Source: Plasmodium brasilianum (lineage: Eukaryota; Apicomplexa; Aconoidasida; Haemosporida; Plasmodiidae). From it: a DNA stretch of 64,000 nucleotides. Numbering within the stretch: position 1 is the first letter of the stretch; every line of letters starts with the position of its first letter. Below, piece by piece: positions 46,607 to 57,607 of the stretch. Below the pieces are notes generated by a model. That model was given only the letters and a program-made list of their open reading frames with translations, had not been told where the DNA came from and did no database searches. A program made the translations under genes and the position numbers. The DNA is taken from NCBI RefSeq assembly GCF_023973825.1, contig NC_090116.1:496001-560000 (forward strand). The letters are read 5' to 3'.

Positions 46607-47757
46607 AATCTAACAAATTCTAAGGGAAACTAAGATTTTTGTTTCCTTTTTGTTTTTATTTGCTTTTTAAATTTTTACATACGTCTTTATTTATGACACT
46701 TCTCCAACATTTTACATGTCTGTACATGTATATATGTATATGTGCATGTATGTATGTGCGTTTATATATATATATATATATGTGAGTGTATATGCATGTG
46801 TGGGTATAATACTTTTAAAAATAATGTGCACACAAATAAAAAAAAAAAAAAATTAACTCCATTTTTTAAAAAAAAAGGAAAATATTATTTCAAATTTTAC
46901 GCCCCAAAAAAGTTGATGGTGTGTTTACGCACTTAAGAATAAATAAAATAAACATACATAGGCACACCCCTTAAGTGTACTACTATATAAATTTCTTAAC
47001 ATATCTACACCCATTTTTGCCTCATCGGTATTTTAATTATATTCATAATCAACGTAAAATCAGCCATTACACAATCGCTTATTTAATAAACTAATTATAT
47101 AAATTTATATATTGTTCAGAAATGCAAGACAAGGAAAAAAAAATATATATTACGTCATGAAAAATGATGATACATGCAGTAAAACATTTAAAATGTTGAA
47201 CTCGTAACCCATTTATTACTACAAATAAAAGGAATAACGTGTACTTATATATATAGTTTGTAAAAATAGAAAAAAAAAAAAAAAAAATTTGCTAACCATT
47301 AAACAATATATGTACATATATGTGTATATATATATGAAGGACGAGTACAATGAATTACGTGCCGTTAGCAAGAAGGTAACACAAACTCAAGATTAAATTC
47401 CAATACACTTAAAAAAAAAAAAAAAAAAAGGAGAAGGGAAAACAGGTTAGCAAAATACGCTATCTATGTGAAGCAATTAAAAAGAAGCTATAAGGAAAAC
47501 ACATCCACAAAGTGTGCAATCAGGTTGAAAAATAAACAGTTGTAATGTCGTGAAAAAATTCCGTAAAAAAAAGAAAAGAAATTTACGGTAAGTAAAAATA
47601 TATATATAGATATAGATATATATGTGCATATACATGCATGTACATGCTTATACATTCTTATACAGACATATAAATATACATATATGTACACATAACTATA
47701 AATGTATGTGTATACGTGCACATATTCACATTCACGTACTTGCTAGCTTTCACAAGA
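46607..47757. other. Convergent intergenic region after the DnaJ gene
   Basis: The 1.15 kb between two stop codons hold TATG/TATA tracts (about 46720-46790 and 47600-47700) and A-runs at about 47269-47287 and 47411-47429. No supported gene is present. Confidence 0.6.
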
Positions 47758-49238
47758 TCAGTTGCACAGTATGGAATGGAACTTCTTCTTTATGACGTAT
47801 TCGATGTATAGTTTATAAAGAGATGATATAAAAACAAAAATATTGCAAAATGAAACATGCATTAAGTAATCAAAATAGGATTCCGGATTCCTATAACCAC
47901 TATGTAATATAGACAACATATATCCATTTAAATTTAATGTTATAAATTTTCTTCCTTGCTTTATTTTATTAATGACCTTATCTGCTGCATAATCTGAATT
48001 AAGAATACTAGTTAAACTTTCAATTTTTTTTGTAACATCTGGTTTTTTAAAATTTTCTTGAACAAAGCCAGGTGTTTGAATTGATGGTAAGAATGCATTT
48101 GCAATATGGATATTGAAATATTTTAGTTCTTGGTCTAAAATATGTGTATAAGTCCACATGGATGTTTTACTCATTAAATAGTATGAGTAACCATAAATGG
48201 GGTATAATGCCCCTTCAGAATTTATAAATAAAATAGTTCCACTTTTCTTTTTTTTCATATATGTAATAACCCTAGATATAAAATCAATATTTCCATATAT
48301 ATTTACATTAACTGTATAAATTAAATCATACATTTGCAATTTAGTATTTTCTTCAGTACTCACGTAAGCAGCATTACAAATAAGAACGTCAATGTTGTTT
48401 ATATCATTTACATCCACATTTCCCTTCTCGATGTTCTTATTCCTATTCCTTGTATTATTTTCATTTCCATAATTCGTATCATTTTTTGAATTTTCTTCCT
48501 TATCTAAACTATTATTTATTAACGCATTATTGAATGCTTCATTTATTGACTCCTTCATACTCAAGTCACATTTAATAATATTTATTTTAATATCTGAGTA
48601 ACTTTTGTCCTTCCCCACTTCGCTTAATAAAATATTTCTTGCCTCTTTTAGTTTATTTATATTTCTTGACATCACTGATAGTGTTTCGGGTTTTTCCTTG
48701 ATAAGTCTTTTGGCTAACGACAACCCAAGCCCTTCCGAGCCCCCTGCGGAGGAGAGAAATATGCAAAGTGGTACGAACGCGATAACATGCAGAGTACACA
48801 CATATGCACACATGCGAAATTGTCCACTTGTCCACTTTCACGTGAATATATATATATATATATATATACATAAGTAAATACATGTGTATGCACTTACATA
48901 TACATATATGTACGCACGTGCACAGTGGCACGCTGCAGTAACTAAAATGAGGCAAGGGAAACAACAAAATTGCCTTCGTTTTATTGCTTGCGCGTTTTCT
49001 CTTTTATTTTAATTTACTAACCTATGATGCAAACATGTTTCCCTTTAAAGTTACAGTTTTGTAGTGCTTTAGAATAATTTGCATATCTAAATTTAAAAAT
49101 TAAATAAATAAATCCTAACACTGATAAATAAGACACTAGTGTGATATTTAAGAAACTGCTTAACGGGATCCAGTAATTTACAACTCGTAAAATTATTAAA
49201 AGTTCGAAATATATGTACTTCTTAATAAAACATAACAT
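47758..49238 (-). CDS. KDSR: 3-ketosphinganine (3-ketodihydrosphingosine) reductase, two exons
   Basis: This ER-membrane short-chain dehydrogenase carries out the second step of sphingolipid synthesis, the NADPH-dependent reduction of 3-ketosphinganine to sphinganine. The exons are 49238-49022 and 48743-47758. The junction (ATAG|gttagt ... ctccgcag|GGGGCTCG) lies exactly inside the Rossmann glycine motif, giving IIGGSEGLG, which confirms the join. The product has 400 residues. The N-terminus has one or two hydrophobic helices (SFLNITLVSYLSVLGFIYLIF). Further motifs are NAA (VLICNAAYVS), the catalytic Ser (FINSEGA) and YxxxK (SYYLMSK), then PGF (SIQTPGF). The C-terminal helix (SFCNIFVFISSLYKLYIEYV) and a Lys-rich tail suit ER membrane attachment. 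An Asn-rich insert lies at about residues 165-185. Another SDR of similar topology cannot be excluded, but the membrane helices and the TPGF context favour this enzyme. Confidence 0.87.
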
Positions 49239-50135
49239 ATTTTAAAAAGTCTTTTCAAAGTTAAAGAAAAATATGTAAATAAAAATGATTTATTTATAGA
49301 ATGAAAATATATGGGTGGTACCATGTGGTTTATGTTTGAAGGTGTAACTTCTTTTTTTTCTTTTTTTTTATTTGCTATATATGTGTGTACAGGCGTGCGT
49401 ATGTGTATGTATATGTCTCTGTGTATGTACTGCGTATGCGCTTGTGTCTGTGTGTTTTTTTTTTTTTTTTTTTTTTTTTCAAAATAGAAGAAATTACTTA
49501 TAGGTAAGTACAAGCCCTGATGGAGGGTCTTCCTATTTTTTAAACTTATTATTTGGCTTAATATGATTTTCTTTTTCTGTTCTACATTTTATTCTCTCCT
49601 CTCAATTTTTTTTTTTTTTTTTTGTTAACAATTTATTACTTGTCAGTTACGTTACAAAATATTGAATACACTGATATGAAGAAATAATACACGACTGTTG
49701 TGACAATCAATTTAAAATTTATTTTTTTACCGCATAATTCCAATATATATATTTACATAAATATATATACTTCTTCTTATAAGCGTAGGATACATAATTT
49801 AATTTTTGTCCCTCTTTACGTTTTCTTACTTAATATGTGTGCAGATAAATGTACCTTATAAACCCTGATCAGAATAAAAAAAAAATAATTTGCACGTGCA
49901 TATACATATATACATACCCATAGGAAAATCGTATTACATTTTCTAGTTTTGTTTTAACTGACTTAAAATTTTGCTTATTGAAGAACTAGCGTAATTAGTA
50001 GTATTTTCATCTTTAAAATTATAATTTGCTTTTATTTTTTGAGAAAATTTCCCCTATTAAATCGATGGAATGGATACGTGTTAAATGCGTTAGCATTTTC
50101 CTTACATATTTATTCGTTTAAGCAGTTATCCATTT

Positions 50136-50215
50136 ATTTATTCGTTCATTTGTTCATTTGTTCATTTGTTCATTTGTTCATTTGTTCGTTCATTCTTTCA
50201 TTCGCTCATTTGTTT
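50136..50215. repeat. TTGTTCATTTG-type tandem repeat
   Basis: Five near-perfect copies of the 10-base unit TTTGTTCATT are flanked by variants with CGTTCATTC. The array is non-coding. Confidence 0.85.
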
Positions 50216-50763
50216 ATTTTATTTTTTTTTAAACCAATTTTTTTCGAACTGCATTTATCGTTGGTCTTAATCATATTAAGAACGCTTCCTATTTGTGTTA
50301 TTCCTGTTACATCAAAGCAGTAATAGAGAGGTTGGAAATGCCGACAAATCGAATTAAAAGAAAAAAAAAATCAAAAAATTTAAGCTAAAATTGTTGTTAC
50401 AATTTTAAGTACTATAAGTTTGGTGTAATAATGTACGAAAAAAGAGTTAAATATATATTTTATTTTTTTCTCTCTGTGTGTATGTGTTTACTTCGCCTTT
50501 TTCTTGATACGCGAACTCTACACATATAGTAGTAATAATGTACATTATTATAAATGGGGAAGAGGGGTAGGAGAAAACTAATTATACAATGGAGGAATAC
50601 TGAAAAAGCTGTGAAACATAATATGGGGGGGGGCAATTAAAATATAACGCACTTTGCACTTCCATATTGTACATGTATGTACACCATACATATGGTTGTT
50701 TCGTAAAAAAAAAAAAAAATTTGTTATACTACATGTGCGCACGTATTGTGCATATACGCGTAT

Positions 50764-51056
50764 AAATATATGTATATATGTATGTATGTATATATGTATG
50801 TATATATGTATATATGTATGTATGTATATATGTATATATGTATGTATGTATGTATATATGTATGTATGTATGTATATATGTATGTATGTATATATGTATA
50901 TATGTATGTATATATGTATGTATGTATGTATATATGTATGTATGTATGTATATATGTATATATGTATATATGTATATATGTATATATGTATATATGTATA
51001 TATGTATATATGTATATATGTATATATGTATGTACGTATGCATGTATGTATGGATG
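50764..51056. repeat. TATG/TATATATG microsatellite
   Basis: About 290 bases are built from TATG and TATATATG units, ending about 65 bases beyond the RPA1 stop codon. The long open frames on both strands (Tyr/Met/Ile/Cys or Tyr/Ile/His/Thr) are artefacts. Confidence 0.95.
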
Positions 51057-51120
51057 GATATACACGGATTATTCCAGAACGAATAATTCGCGAACGCTTG
51101 AAATATTTAGATGGCCCCCT

Positions 51121-54100
51121 TCACTCGTTTTCTAATTCCCTCTTCTCTGTAAGGGTCCTAATGGACTTAACCAAATACCTGCAGTTGTCAAGCAGCAATT
51201 TGCTGAGGGGAATTATTTCAATTATAGTGTAGTTCTTTTTTAGCTCATCCATGTGAGATGTCATATAGGCTTTAATTCGAAAAAAGAATTCTTTTAGTTT
51301 GACTTTTTCAATTAAATCAAAATTTTCAATATTTTCTTGTGTAACATATTCTTGTCTTAGTTTCATAAACTCATCAGCGGATAGGCCGTTCATAATTGTT
51401 TTTGCACAATTGGAAAAGGCAGAAGCTCTTAACGAATCAGTGCTATCAGTAATTTTTAAATTAATAGAATAATTATAAATAGGAATATTATTTTTATTAC
51501 ACTTGGCACAATACATTGATTCATCCAAAAGTTGAGATGTTTCTATCTCTTCATCGGCTATATTATTAGTAATCATTTTCTTATTACAATCAGGACAAGC
51601 GGAATATACAGGTATAGTATTATATATATGATCTATAAATCCAAAAGTTGTAAAAATAATTCCTTTTCCTGATAGAGCATCTTCATTTGCTACGTTGACA
51701 TCTTTTTTAATTTCTTCAATAGTTTTTTGTAATTCTATATTGAAATTATTACTATTTAAATTAACTAAAGCATGCATATTTTTTTTATTATTGATCCACC
51801 AATTTTTTAAAATATAAGCTCTATCAATTTCTGGATTTATTTCAATTTTTGTTTTGATATGAGATTCTAATTTTTTGCCTTTCCATTCCCCAACTTTTAA
51901 ATACTTAAAACAGACAATACAGTTATCCTTTAAATCCATTTCTTCTATTTTTAGAGCATGGTCACCCCATAAGGTTACATTAATAGTATCATTACTATCA
52001 TCTATTAATATTAAATCCCTTTTTTCTTTATACTGTCCTGTTTTTTTAATCAAAATTTGCATAGTCTCTTGAAAATTGAATACAATTCCAATTACATCTA
52101 CTAAAGAACCTGTATTCATATTTTTAATATTATCTATATAAGTAAAATTATAAATAAATTTTGGAATATTAAAATCATTTTCTTCTAATAATTCTATAAT
52201 AGAATTTTCATCTAAGGTAATTTCACAATCATGTTTTAAAGTATTAAATTTCTTATTTGCTGCTTTTATATTTCCTTTACTTATTTTATATATTTTTCCT
52301 ACTTGTAAAAAATCATACCATTTATCAACTGCCTTACCAAAAAAATTCCCTTTTATCTCACCATCTTCATCACATAATTCTATATTAAATACTTTTCCTT
52401 CTTTATTACCTGAGTAAAATTTTCTAATATTATCTTTGGACTGAACCCTAGCTTTGATAATCCATTTTGAAGAGTATTGAGATAGCTTATTTATTTGCAT
52501 TAATATTCCATCATTTGTTTTTATCACGGCATTATTACTCTGATATGTGTTACTCTGAGAAGGGTTACTCTGATAAGGATTGTTTTTCCTAATTTTCCTA
52601 CTTAATGTATTCTCTTTTAACATTTTTATTTCATTTCTTCTGTCTGATGATAACTCATCTATATCATTGTTTAGCGTTTCCTTTGTTTCTTGCAAGCTCC
52701 CAACGCTTTCGCTTCTCATGTGTTTCCTTCCCTCATCTGTTTGATTGTAGCTGGAAAACAGATTCTCTTCTTTACTACTAATTTTATTATTACCATAATT
52801 ATTATTGCCATTATTATTGCCATTATTATTGCCATAACTGTTACCATAATTATTACTAATATTGTTACCACTACTATCGTATTCCGCAGAGCGACGACAA
52901 TACCCTTCATTTATACCTTCCTCATTTTTACTTAGTTTCGCACTACTGTTGTAACTTTCAGCGTTCCTCCCTATATACATTTTCCCTTCTTCATCAGCAT
53001 GAATGCTATTTTCACCATGATCATTTTTCTTCCTATTATAGTAGATGTCTTCTTTTCCTTGTCTATAGCTACCCACATTTTTGATCTTTTCCTGCTCCCT
53101 ATCTCGGGTATGATCAATACCACTTAGGATGTTTCTTGCACCACCGCTCGGGATATCAATACCGTGAATACTTCCACTACTAATGTTATAGTTTCCATCA
53201 TCAAGATAGTTTCTGTTGTTGAGGTTACTTCCGTTGTAGCTTCTGCAGTTATGACTTCTTTCATCGGTGTGTCTTCTAATCCCATACATGTTGCTCATAA
53301 TATATGATTCCTTCTCTCCTTCAAGCAATTTTCCCTCGTGTGGGGAAGAATTTAAACCCTTGATTCCATTTTTTGCATAGTCATTATTATTATTATCATT
53401 ATTATTATCATTATTATAATCATTAATATTATCATTACGAGGATCACTGTTATTATCACTATAATTTTTATTAATACTGTTACTTACTCCAACCTCGAAA
53501 TTATATTCCCCTCTGTATGCACCACCGTTCCTATGAATATTTTCGTCGTAGTTGTTGTTCCTCCCACTGCTCATAACAACGTCTCTGCTTATAATGTGTG
53601 TTTTGCTCTTACTGTTAATAATATTACTGTTGCTATTATTATTACTTTTACTGTTACTATTGTAAGATTCATTCTCGGATAAATATTTGTTTCTGTCATA
53701 ATTAATTGTGTTATTCCTTTTGTTATAACCTCCATTCTCTCTATATTCACTGTGCTTTGGTTGAGGTGAGCTTCTCCCCTCATTATTACTCTTATAATCC
53801 CTTACATTGGATGGGTAATTAGTGCAATTTGTGTAATTCGTGTAATTGTTATAACTTGCACAATTAGTTCTTTCATTATTATATGAAAACTTTCCTCTAT
53901 TCTGTAAATCCACCATATGACCTTCTTCATAATTTCTATTATTTATATTGCTATCCCCAACTCTGCTGTTATTTGGGCTTTTCAAACTTTCACGATAACT
54001 GGGATTCAAACCATGGATTTGATTTTCCCCATACGATAAATTTTCCCTATGGGTGATATTTTCTCTATTTGCTAAATTGTCCCTATAACCCGAATTATCA

Positions 54101-54939
54101 TTCGGACCACTCGGTTCTTTCACAAAATTTTCGTTGGGTACATGATGGTACTTTTCCTTGTTACCCCGCATATTATTTTCATAATATTCATTTGATTCAT
54201 AAAAATTTTTAATATTAAGTCTATTATTATTGTAATCGATCGTAGCGCGTGTATATTCACTATCTCTGGGTTTATTTTCACAATAAAATTCGTTAGTAAC
54301 TCTATGGTTATTATTATTATTACTGCTATTAATACTACTACTACTATGGTTATTAATGTTATTAATGTTATTAATGTTATTACTGTTATTACTGTTATTA
54401 CTGTTATTACTATTATTATTATTACTACTAATATTACTATTACCACCTCTGTATTTGTTGTCATAATTATATTCGTTATCCCCACGAGTGGAATTTTCCC
54501 TTGGACTATTATCCTGTTGTGAATTTAACAGATAATAAGATATACTTTGTAAGTGATATTTTCTAAATAAATCTTCAATATCAAAATTTTCTATATTTAA
54601 AAAGATACTAACCTTTTTCGCTAGAATGAAAAGTTTTCCATAATAATTCGTAATAGAAAAATTTTCAATTTTAATTATTTTTTTTACGAACGATATAGTA
54701 GAACTAAAGTTGTTATTGTCCTCTATGCCTAAATGTACAATAGCATAATACTCAGGTGGTATTGTTCCATCAATAACTTTTAAAAAAACTTGACTCGCCC
54801 CTGCATTCATTTGACTAAAACAAATCAACTTTATTTCAGTGTTCAACCAACTTAACGCTTCTTCTGAATTTGGTTCGGTAAAAAATTTATATATAAAGTT
54901 AGGCGTAGCCTTACTTAAAATCTCTTCGTTTCTATTCAT
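51121..54939 (-). CDS. RPA1: Replication protein A large subunit (RPA1)
   Basis: RPA1 is the main single-stranded-DNA-binding subunit of the eukaryotic RPA heterotrimer, acting in replication, repair and recombination in the nucleus. The single exon encodes 1272 residues, about twice the length of human RPA70. Residues 1-135 resemble the N-terminal protein-interaction OB fold (LSKATPNFIYKFF ... YYAIVHLGIEDNN). About 140-800 is Asn/Ser/Tyr/Arg-rich low complexity. DBD-A follows at about 810-930 (SSKWIIKARVQSKDNIR, GKVFNIELCDEDGEIKGNFF), then DBD-B (GSLVDVIGIVFNFQE, LILIDDSNDTINVTLWG). DBD-C follows with a zinc ribbon, CPDC ... CAKC, at about 1114-1145. A hydrophobic/charged C-terminal helix region ends the protein. 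A long Asn-rich N-terminal extension is a known feature of Plasmodium RPA1. The identification is secure. Confidence 0.96.
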   Translation of the reverse strand: MNRNEEILSKATPNFIYKFFTEPNSEEALSWLNTEIKLICFSQMNAGASQVFLKVIDGTIPPEYYAIVHLGIEDNNNFSSTISFVKKIIKIENFSITNYYGKLFILAKKVSIFLNIENFDIEDLFRKYHLQSISYYLLNSQQDNSPRENSTRGDNEYNYDNKYRGGNSNISSNNNNSNNSNNSNNSNNINNINNINNHSSSSINSSNNNNNHRVTNEFYCENKPRDSEYTRATIDYNNNRLNIKNFYESNEYYENNMRGNKEKYHHVPNENFVKEPSGPNDNSGYRDNLANRENITHRENLSYGENQIHGLNPSYRESLKSPNNSRVGDSNINNRNYEEGHMVDLQNRGKFSYNNERTNCASYNNYTNYTNCTNYPSNVRDYKSNNEGRSSPQPKHSEYRENGGYNKRNNTINYDRNKYLSENESYNSNSKSNNNSNSNIINSKSKTHIISRDVVMSSGRNNNYDENIHRNGGAYRGEYNFEVGVSNSINKNYSDNNSDPRNDNINDYNNDNNNDNNNNDYAKNGIKGLNSSPHEGKLLEGEKESYIMSNMYGIRRHTDERSHNCRSYNGSNLNNRNYLDDGNYNISSGSIHGIDIPSGGARNILSGIDHTRDREQEKIKNVGSYRQGKEDIYYNRKKNDHGENSIHADEEGKMYIGRNAESYNSSAKLSKNEEGINEGYCRRSAEYDSSGNNISNNYGNSYGNNNGNNNGNNNYGNNKISSKEENLFSSYNQTDEGRKHMRSESVGSLQETKETLNNDIDELSSDRRNEIKMLKENTLSRKIRKNNPYQSNPSQSNTYQSNNAVIKTNDGILMQINKLSQYSSKWIIKARVQSKDNIRKFYSGNKEGKVFNIELCDEDGEIKGNFFGKAVDKWYDFLQVGKIYKISKGNIKAANKKFNTLKHDCEITLDENSIIELLEENDFNIPKFIYNFTYIDNIKNMNTGSLVDVIGIVFNFQETMQILIKKTGQYKEKRDLILIDDSNDTINVTLWGDHALKIEEMDLKDNCIVCFKYLKVGEWKGKKLESHIKTKIEINPEIDRAYILKNWWINNKKNMHALVNLNSNNFNIELQKTIEEIKKDVNVANEDALSGKGIIFTTFGFIDHIYNTIPVYSACPDCNKKMITNNIADEEIETSQLLDESMYCAKCNKNNIPIYNYSINLKITDSTDSLRASAFSNCAKTIMNGLSADEFMKLRQEYVTQENIENFDLIEKVKLKEFFFRIKAYMTSHMDELKKNYTIIEIIPLSKLLLDNCRYLVKSIRTLTEKRELENE
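54310..54440 (-). repeat. 9-base coding repeats (Asn-Asn-Ile / Asn-Asn-Ser) in the RPA1 linker
   Basis: Tandem 9-base units (ATTATTAATGTT and ATTACTGTT on the plus strand) encode repeated NNI and NNS triplets in the RPA1 low-complexity linker, flanked by plain Asn runs. Confidence 0.85.
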
Positions 54940-55623
54940 TTTTTACTTATGCTCAACAGAATAGCGAAAGTGGGGAAAAAAAAGAAAAAAAAGAAAAAGA
55001 AGAAAAAAGGGTATATATATATATATATATGTTCCTCTGAAAAGGCGTATATCCCCTGCTAGCCTTTACAAGCAACTGTAAGTATATATTTAAACCCGCG
55101 CACACATACATACGTACGTACATATATATATATATATATATGTTCATGCTTCCCCGCATGAATATATACGCTGCATGCGCAAAAAATAGCTGTTAGTGCT
55201 GGTACTTTGAATTATCCAAACAAATTCCTTTCTTCTGTGTACTAACAAATACGTGATACACTCAAAAAAATGTCTTGACCTTTTTGCATTAACAATTTTT
55301 TTTTTTTAAATATATGTATACATGCAGATATAAATATGTATATAAGAACATATATACATATGCATATATGAACACACATATATAAATATATATATTCCAT
55401 TAAGTTACAAAATAAAACTTATAACGAAAAATAGAAAAAAGTGCAAATTAAGTGAAAGTTTTTTAAAAAAAGGAAATATCTTTAAACAAATGTATGTACG
55501 AAATAAATGGAAGTTAAAGCTTCTAGTTTGTTATACGTCAAAAAATACGCAACTACCTTTTCGCACGTTATTTTACTCATGCATAAATATAAACATGTAC
55601 AATTTATGTACAAACGCGTATAC

Positions 55624-55663
<40 letters not shown>

Positions 55664-56406
55664 CATATACAGATATACGTTCATACGTACATAAGAATAG
55701 TTAACAGCGGGAGTTTATGTATTCCTAAAATAAGCGAAGGAACAAGGAATTTTTTTTAAATTTGTATATACTCACAACGAATATATTTTTTATGATTATA
55801 TTTTTGTAATAAAGTAAGTCTTCAGATCTTGATAATCTTGTTCTTAGTAATTCGCTCTTTGTGTATTCCTATTTGCAGTTCATACTTGAACATACGGATG
55901 AACAAAGTGAAGCTAAAATTAAATTATATCATATTAAATTAAAACAGACTAAATCAAATAATATCAAATTAAATCGCATTAAATTAAACCGAACCAAACA
56001 GATGTCACATGTTTTTTACCGTTTCTTTTTTTTTTTTTTTTTTTTTTTTCTAATGTAGTTCTATGTTGAGTCTTTTAAGTATATAGCGAAAAAAAAAAAA
56101 AAAAAAAAAAAAGACCAAAAATGAAATTATGAAAAATAAGAGAACGCAGTTAACCAAAAATATACACAAGTAAAAAATATTAAGTACTGTGAAATTAAAA
56201 TTATTAACAAAATGAAGAGAGAAAAAAGGTAAAAATTCGTATATATCTGAAAAACGTAAATTAGAGAACACATGAAGATAAGCTTTAAGTGCACATATAC
56301 GTAAACATGTATGCTTGTTTGTATGTATGTATGTACATGTGTATGTATACATATGTATACGCGGGCCTGCATATATAATATATACGTCTTCTTGGAGGAG
56401 CATATA
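54940..56406. other. Divergent intergenic region between RPA1 and the GGQ protein gene
   Basis: This 1.47 kb region lies between divergent start codons. It has TATA arrays at about 55013-55032, 55121-55141 and 55628-55661, and long T and A runs at about 56028-56049 and 56089-56112. It is a probable bidirectional promoter region with no supported gene. Confidence 0.55.
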
Positions 56407-57607
56407 ATGTTTTTTAATTTAGCATTCCCCTTTTTTTATTTAAATGTAATTATTCATGTAAACTTTATTAACTGCTTCATTAAAATTAGCGAGGTAAGTA
56501 ATTCACGTATTTTTTTTTTATTTAAAAAAAAAGGCTTTTAATTTTTGCGAATGCAAAAGTACGAGCATATACGCATGTTTATGTATATATATATATATAT
56601 ATATATGCATATATTTGTGCTCATTTATTTATTAACCTCCAAACTGATCTGCATATTAATGTGCAAACTAGTTTGCTCATAAACGTATTTATCTCCTTGT
56701 CGTTTAGCGCACAGGTTTCATACACGTATCACTTGCGTCCAAGAAGGTAACAAGACCTTTGCGCCATTTACCCCTATACAGTTTATCAAAAAACAGTTTT
56801 GTAGCAATAAACAAAAGATTAGAAGATATAGGAATATATCCTAAAGATATTGAAGAAACTTTTATTAAAGGAACAGGAAAAGGAGGACAGAAAGTAAATA
56901 AAACAAATAATTGTGTAATGATAAAATGTAACGACATGAATGAAGACAAAATAATTATAAAATGTCATAAATACAGGTTTTTTTAAAAAAATAAAATAAT
57001 AAAATAAATTAAAATAAAAAAACAAAATAACAAATATAAAAAAAATAAAAAATGTTGTATTCCTTAAAAATTATGTATTTTAATTATAAGAGATAATTTA
57101 ATTTCTTATTTATAATTTTTTCCACTATTTGAATTTATGCTTCTTACCTTCATATGTTATTATTCATTCCTTATCTAATTTTATCTCAAATAGGTGTTTA
57201 CAGAAAAATAGAACATATGCACGCGAATTGTTATACAAAAAAATAACGTCAATAAAAGAAAAAGTAGAAGAGGATATTTCTAATCGCATTGAAGTATACA
57301 ATTATTTTGAAGTTTAAAATAAGAACGTAAATGTGTTCGCATTATTATATATATATTATTTACAGTCTTTTTATTTTGACTTTTATTGCTCGTATTTTAC
57401 ATATATCCTCTTATACATGAATTCATTTTATTATTTTATTATTTTATTATTTTTTTTTGTTAACAATTTTTATAGAAAGAAAAAAGAAGAATATTAAAGA
57501 TTACGGATAGGGAAAAGAAGGAGTCAATAAATTACAAAAAAAGAAGATCTACAATAAAAAGTGATAGACAAAAAATTATAAGATTTGAAAGTGATGATAT
57601 TGCTTGA
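56407..57607 (+). CDS. Organellar release-factor-like protein with GGQ motif (MTRFR/ICT1 family), four exons
   Basis: Proteins of this family hydrolyse peptidyl-tRNA on stalled organellar ribosomes or act in ribosome rescue. The exon model is 56407-56493, 56708-56976, 57194-57311 and 57476-57607, all GT..AG and in phase, giving 201 residues. Exon 1 encodes a hydrophobic, Asn/Phe-rich presequence. Exon 2 holds the catalytic loop GTGKGGQKVNKTNN with GGQ at residues 88-90, followed by a beta strand (CVMIKCND). Exon 3 starts inside the family motif (CLQKNRTYARELL) and ends in NRIEVYNYFE. Exon 4 is a Lys/Arg/Glu-rich helical tail, as in the C12orf65 (MTRFR) group that lacks codon-recognition domains. 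The exon 3 donor could also be GAA|gtatac 18 bases earlier. The target organelle (apicoplast or mitochondrion) and the first exon are the least certain parts. Confidence 0.85.

Larger units (their letters stand above)
49239..51120. other. Intergenic region between RPA1 and the ketosphinganine reductase gene
   Basis: This 1.9 kb region contains the reductase promoter and the RPA1 3' UTR. It holds T-runs at about 49456-49479 and 49604-49623, a 10-base TTGTTCATTT array and a large TATG/TATA array. No supported gene is present. Confidence 0.6.

Noticed and set aside
50654..51232. Long Tyr/Met/Ile/Cys frames (up to 192 codons) on both strands
   Set aside because: They are generated by the TATG/TATA microsatellite and lie opposite or next to the RPA1 3' end.
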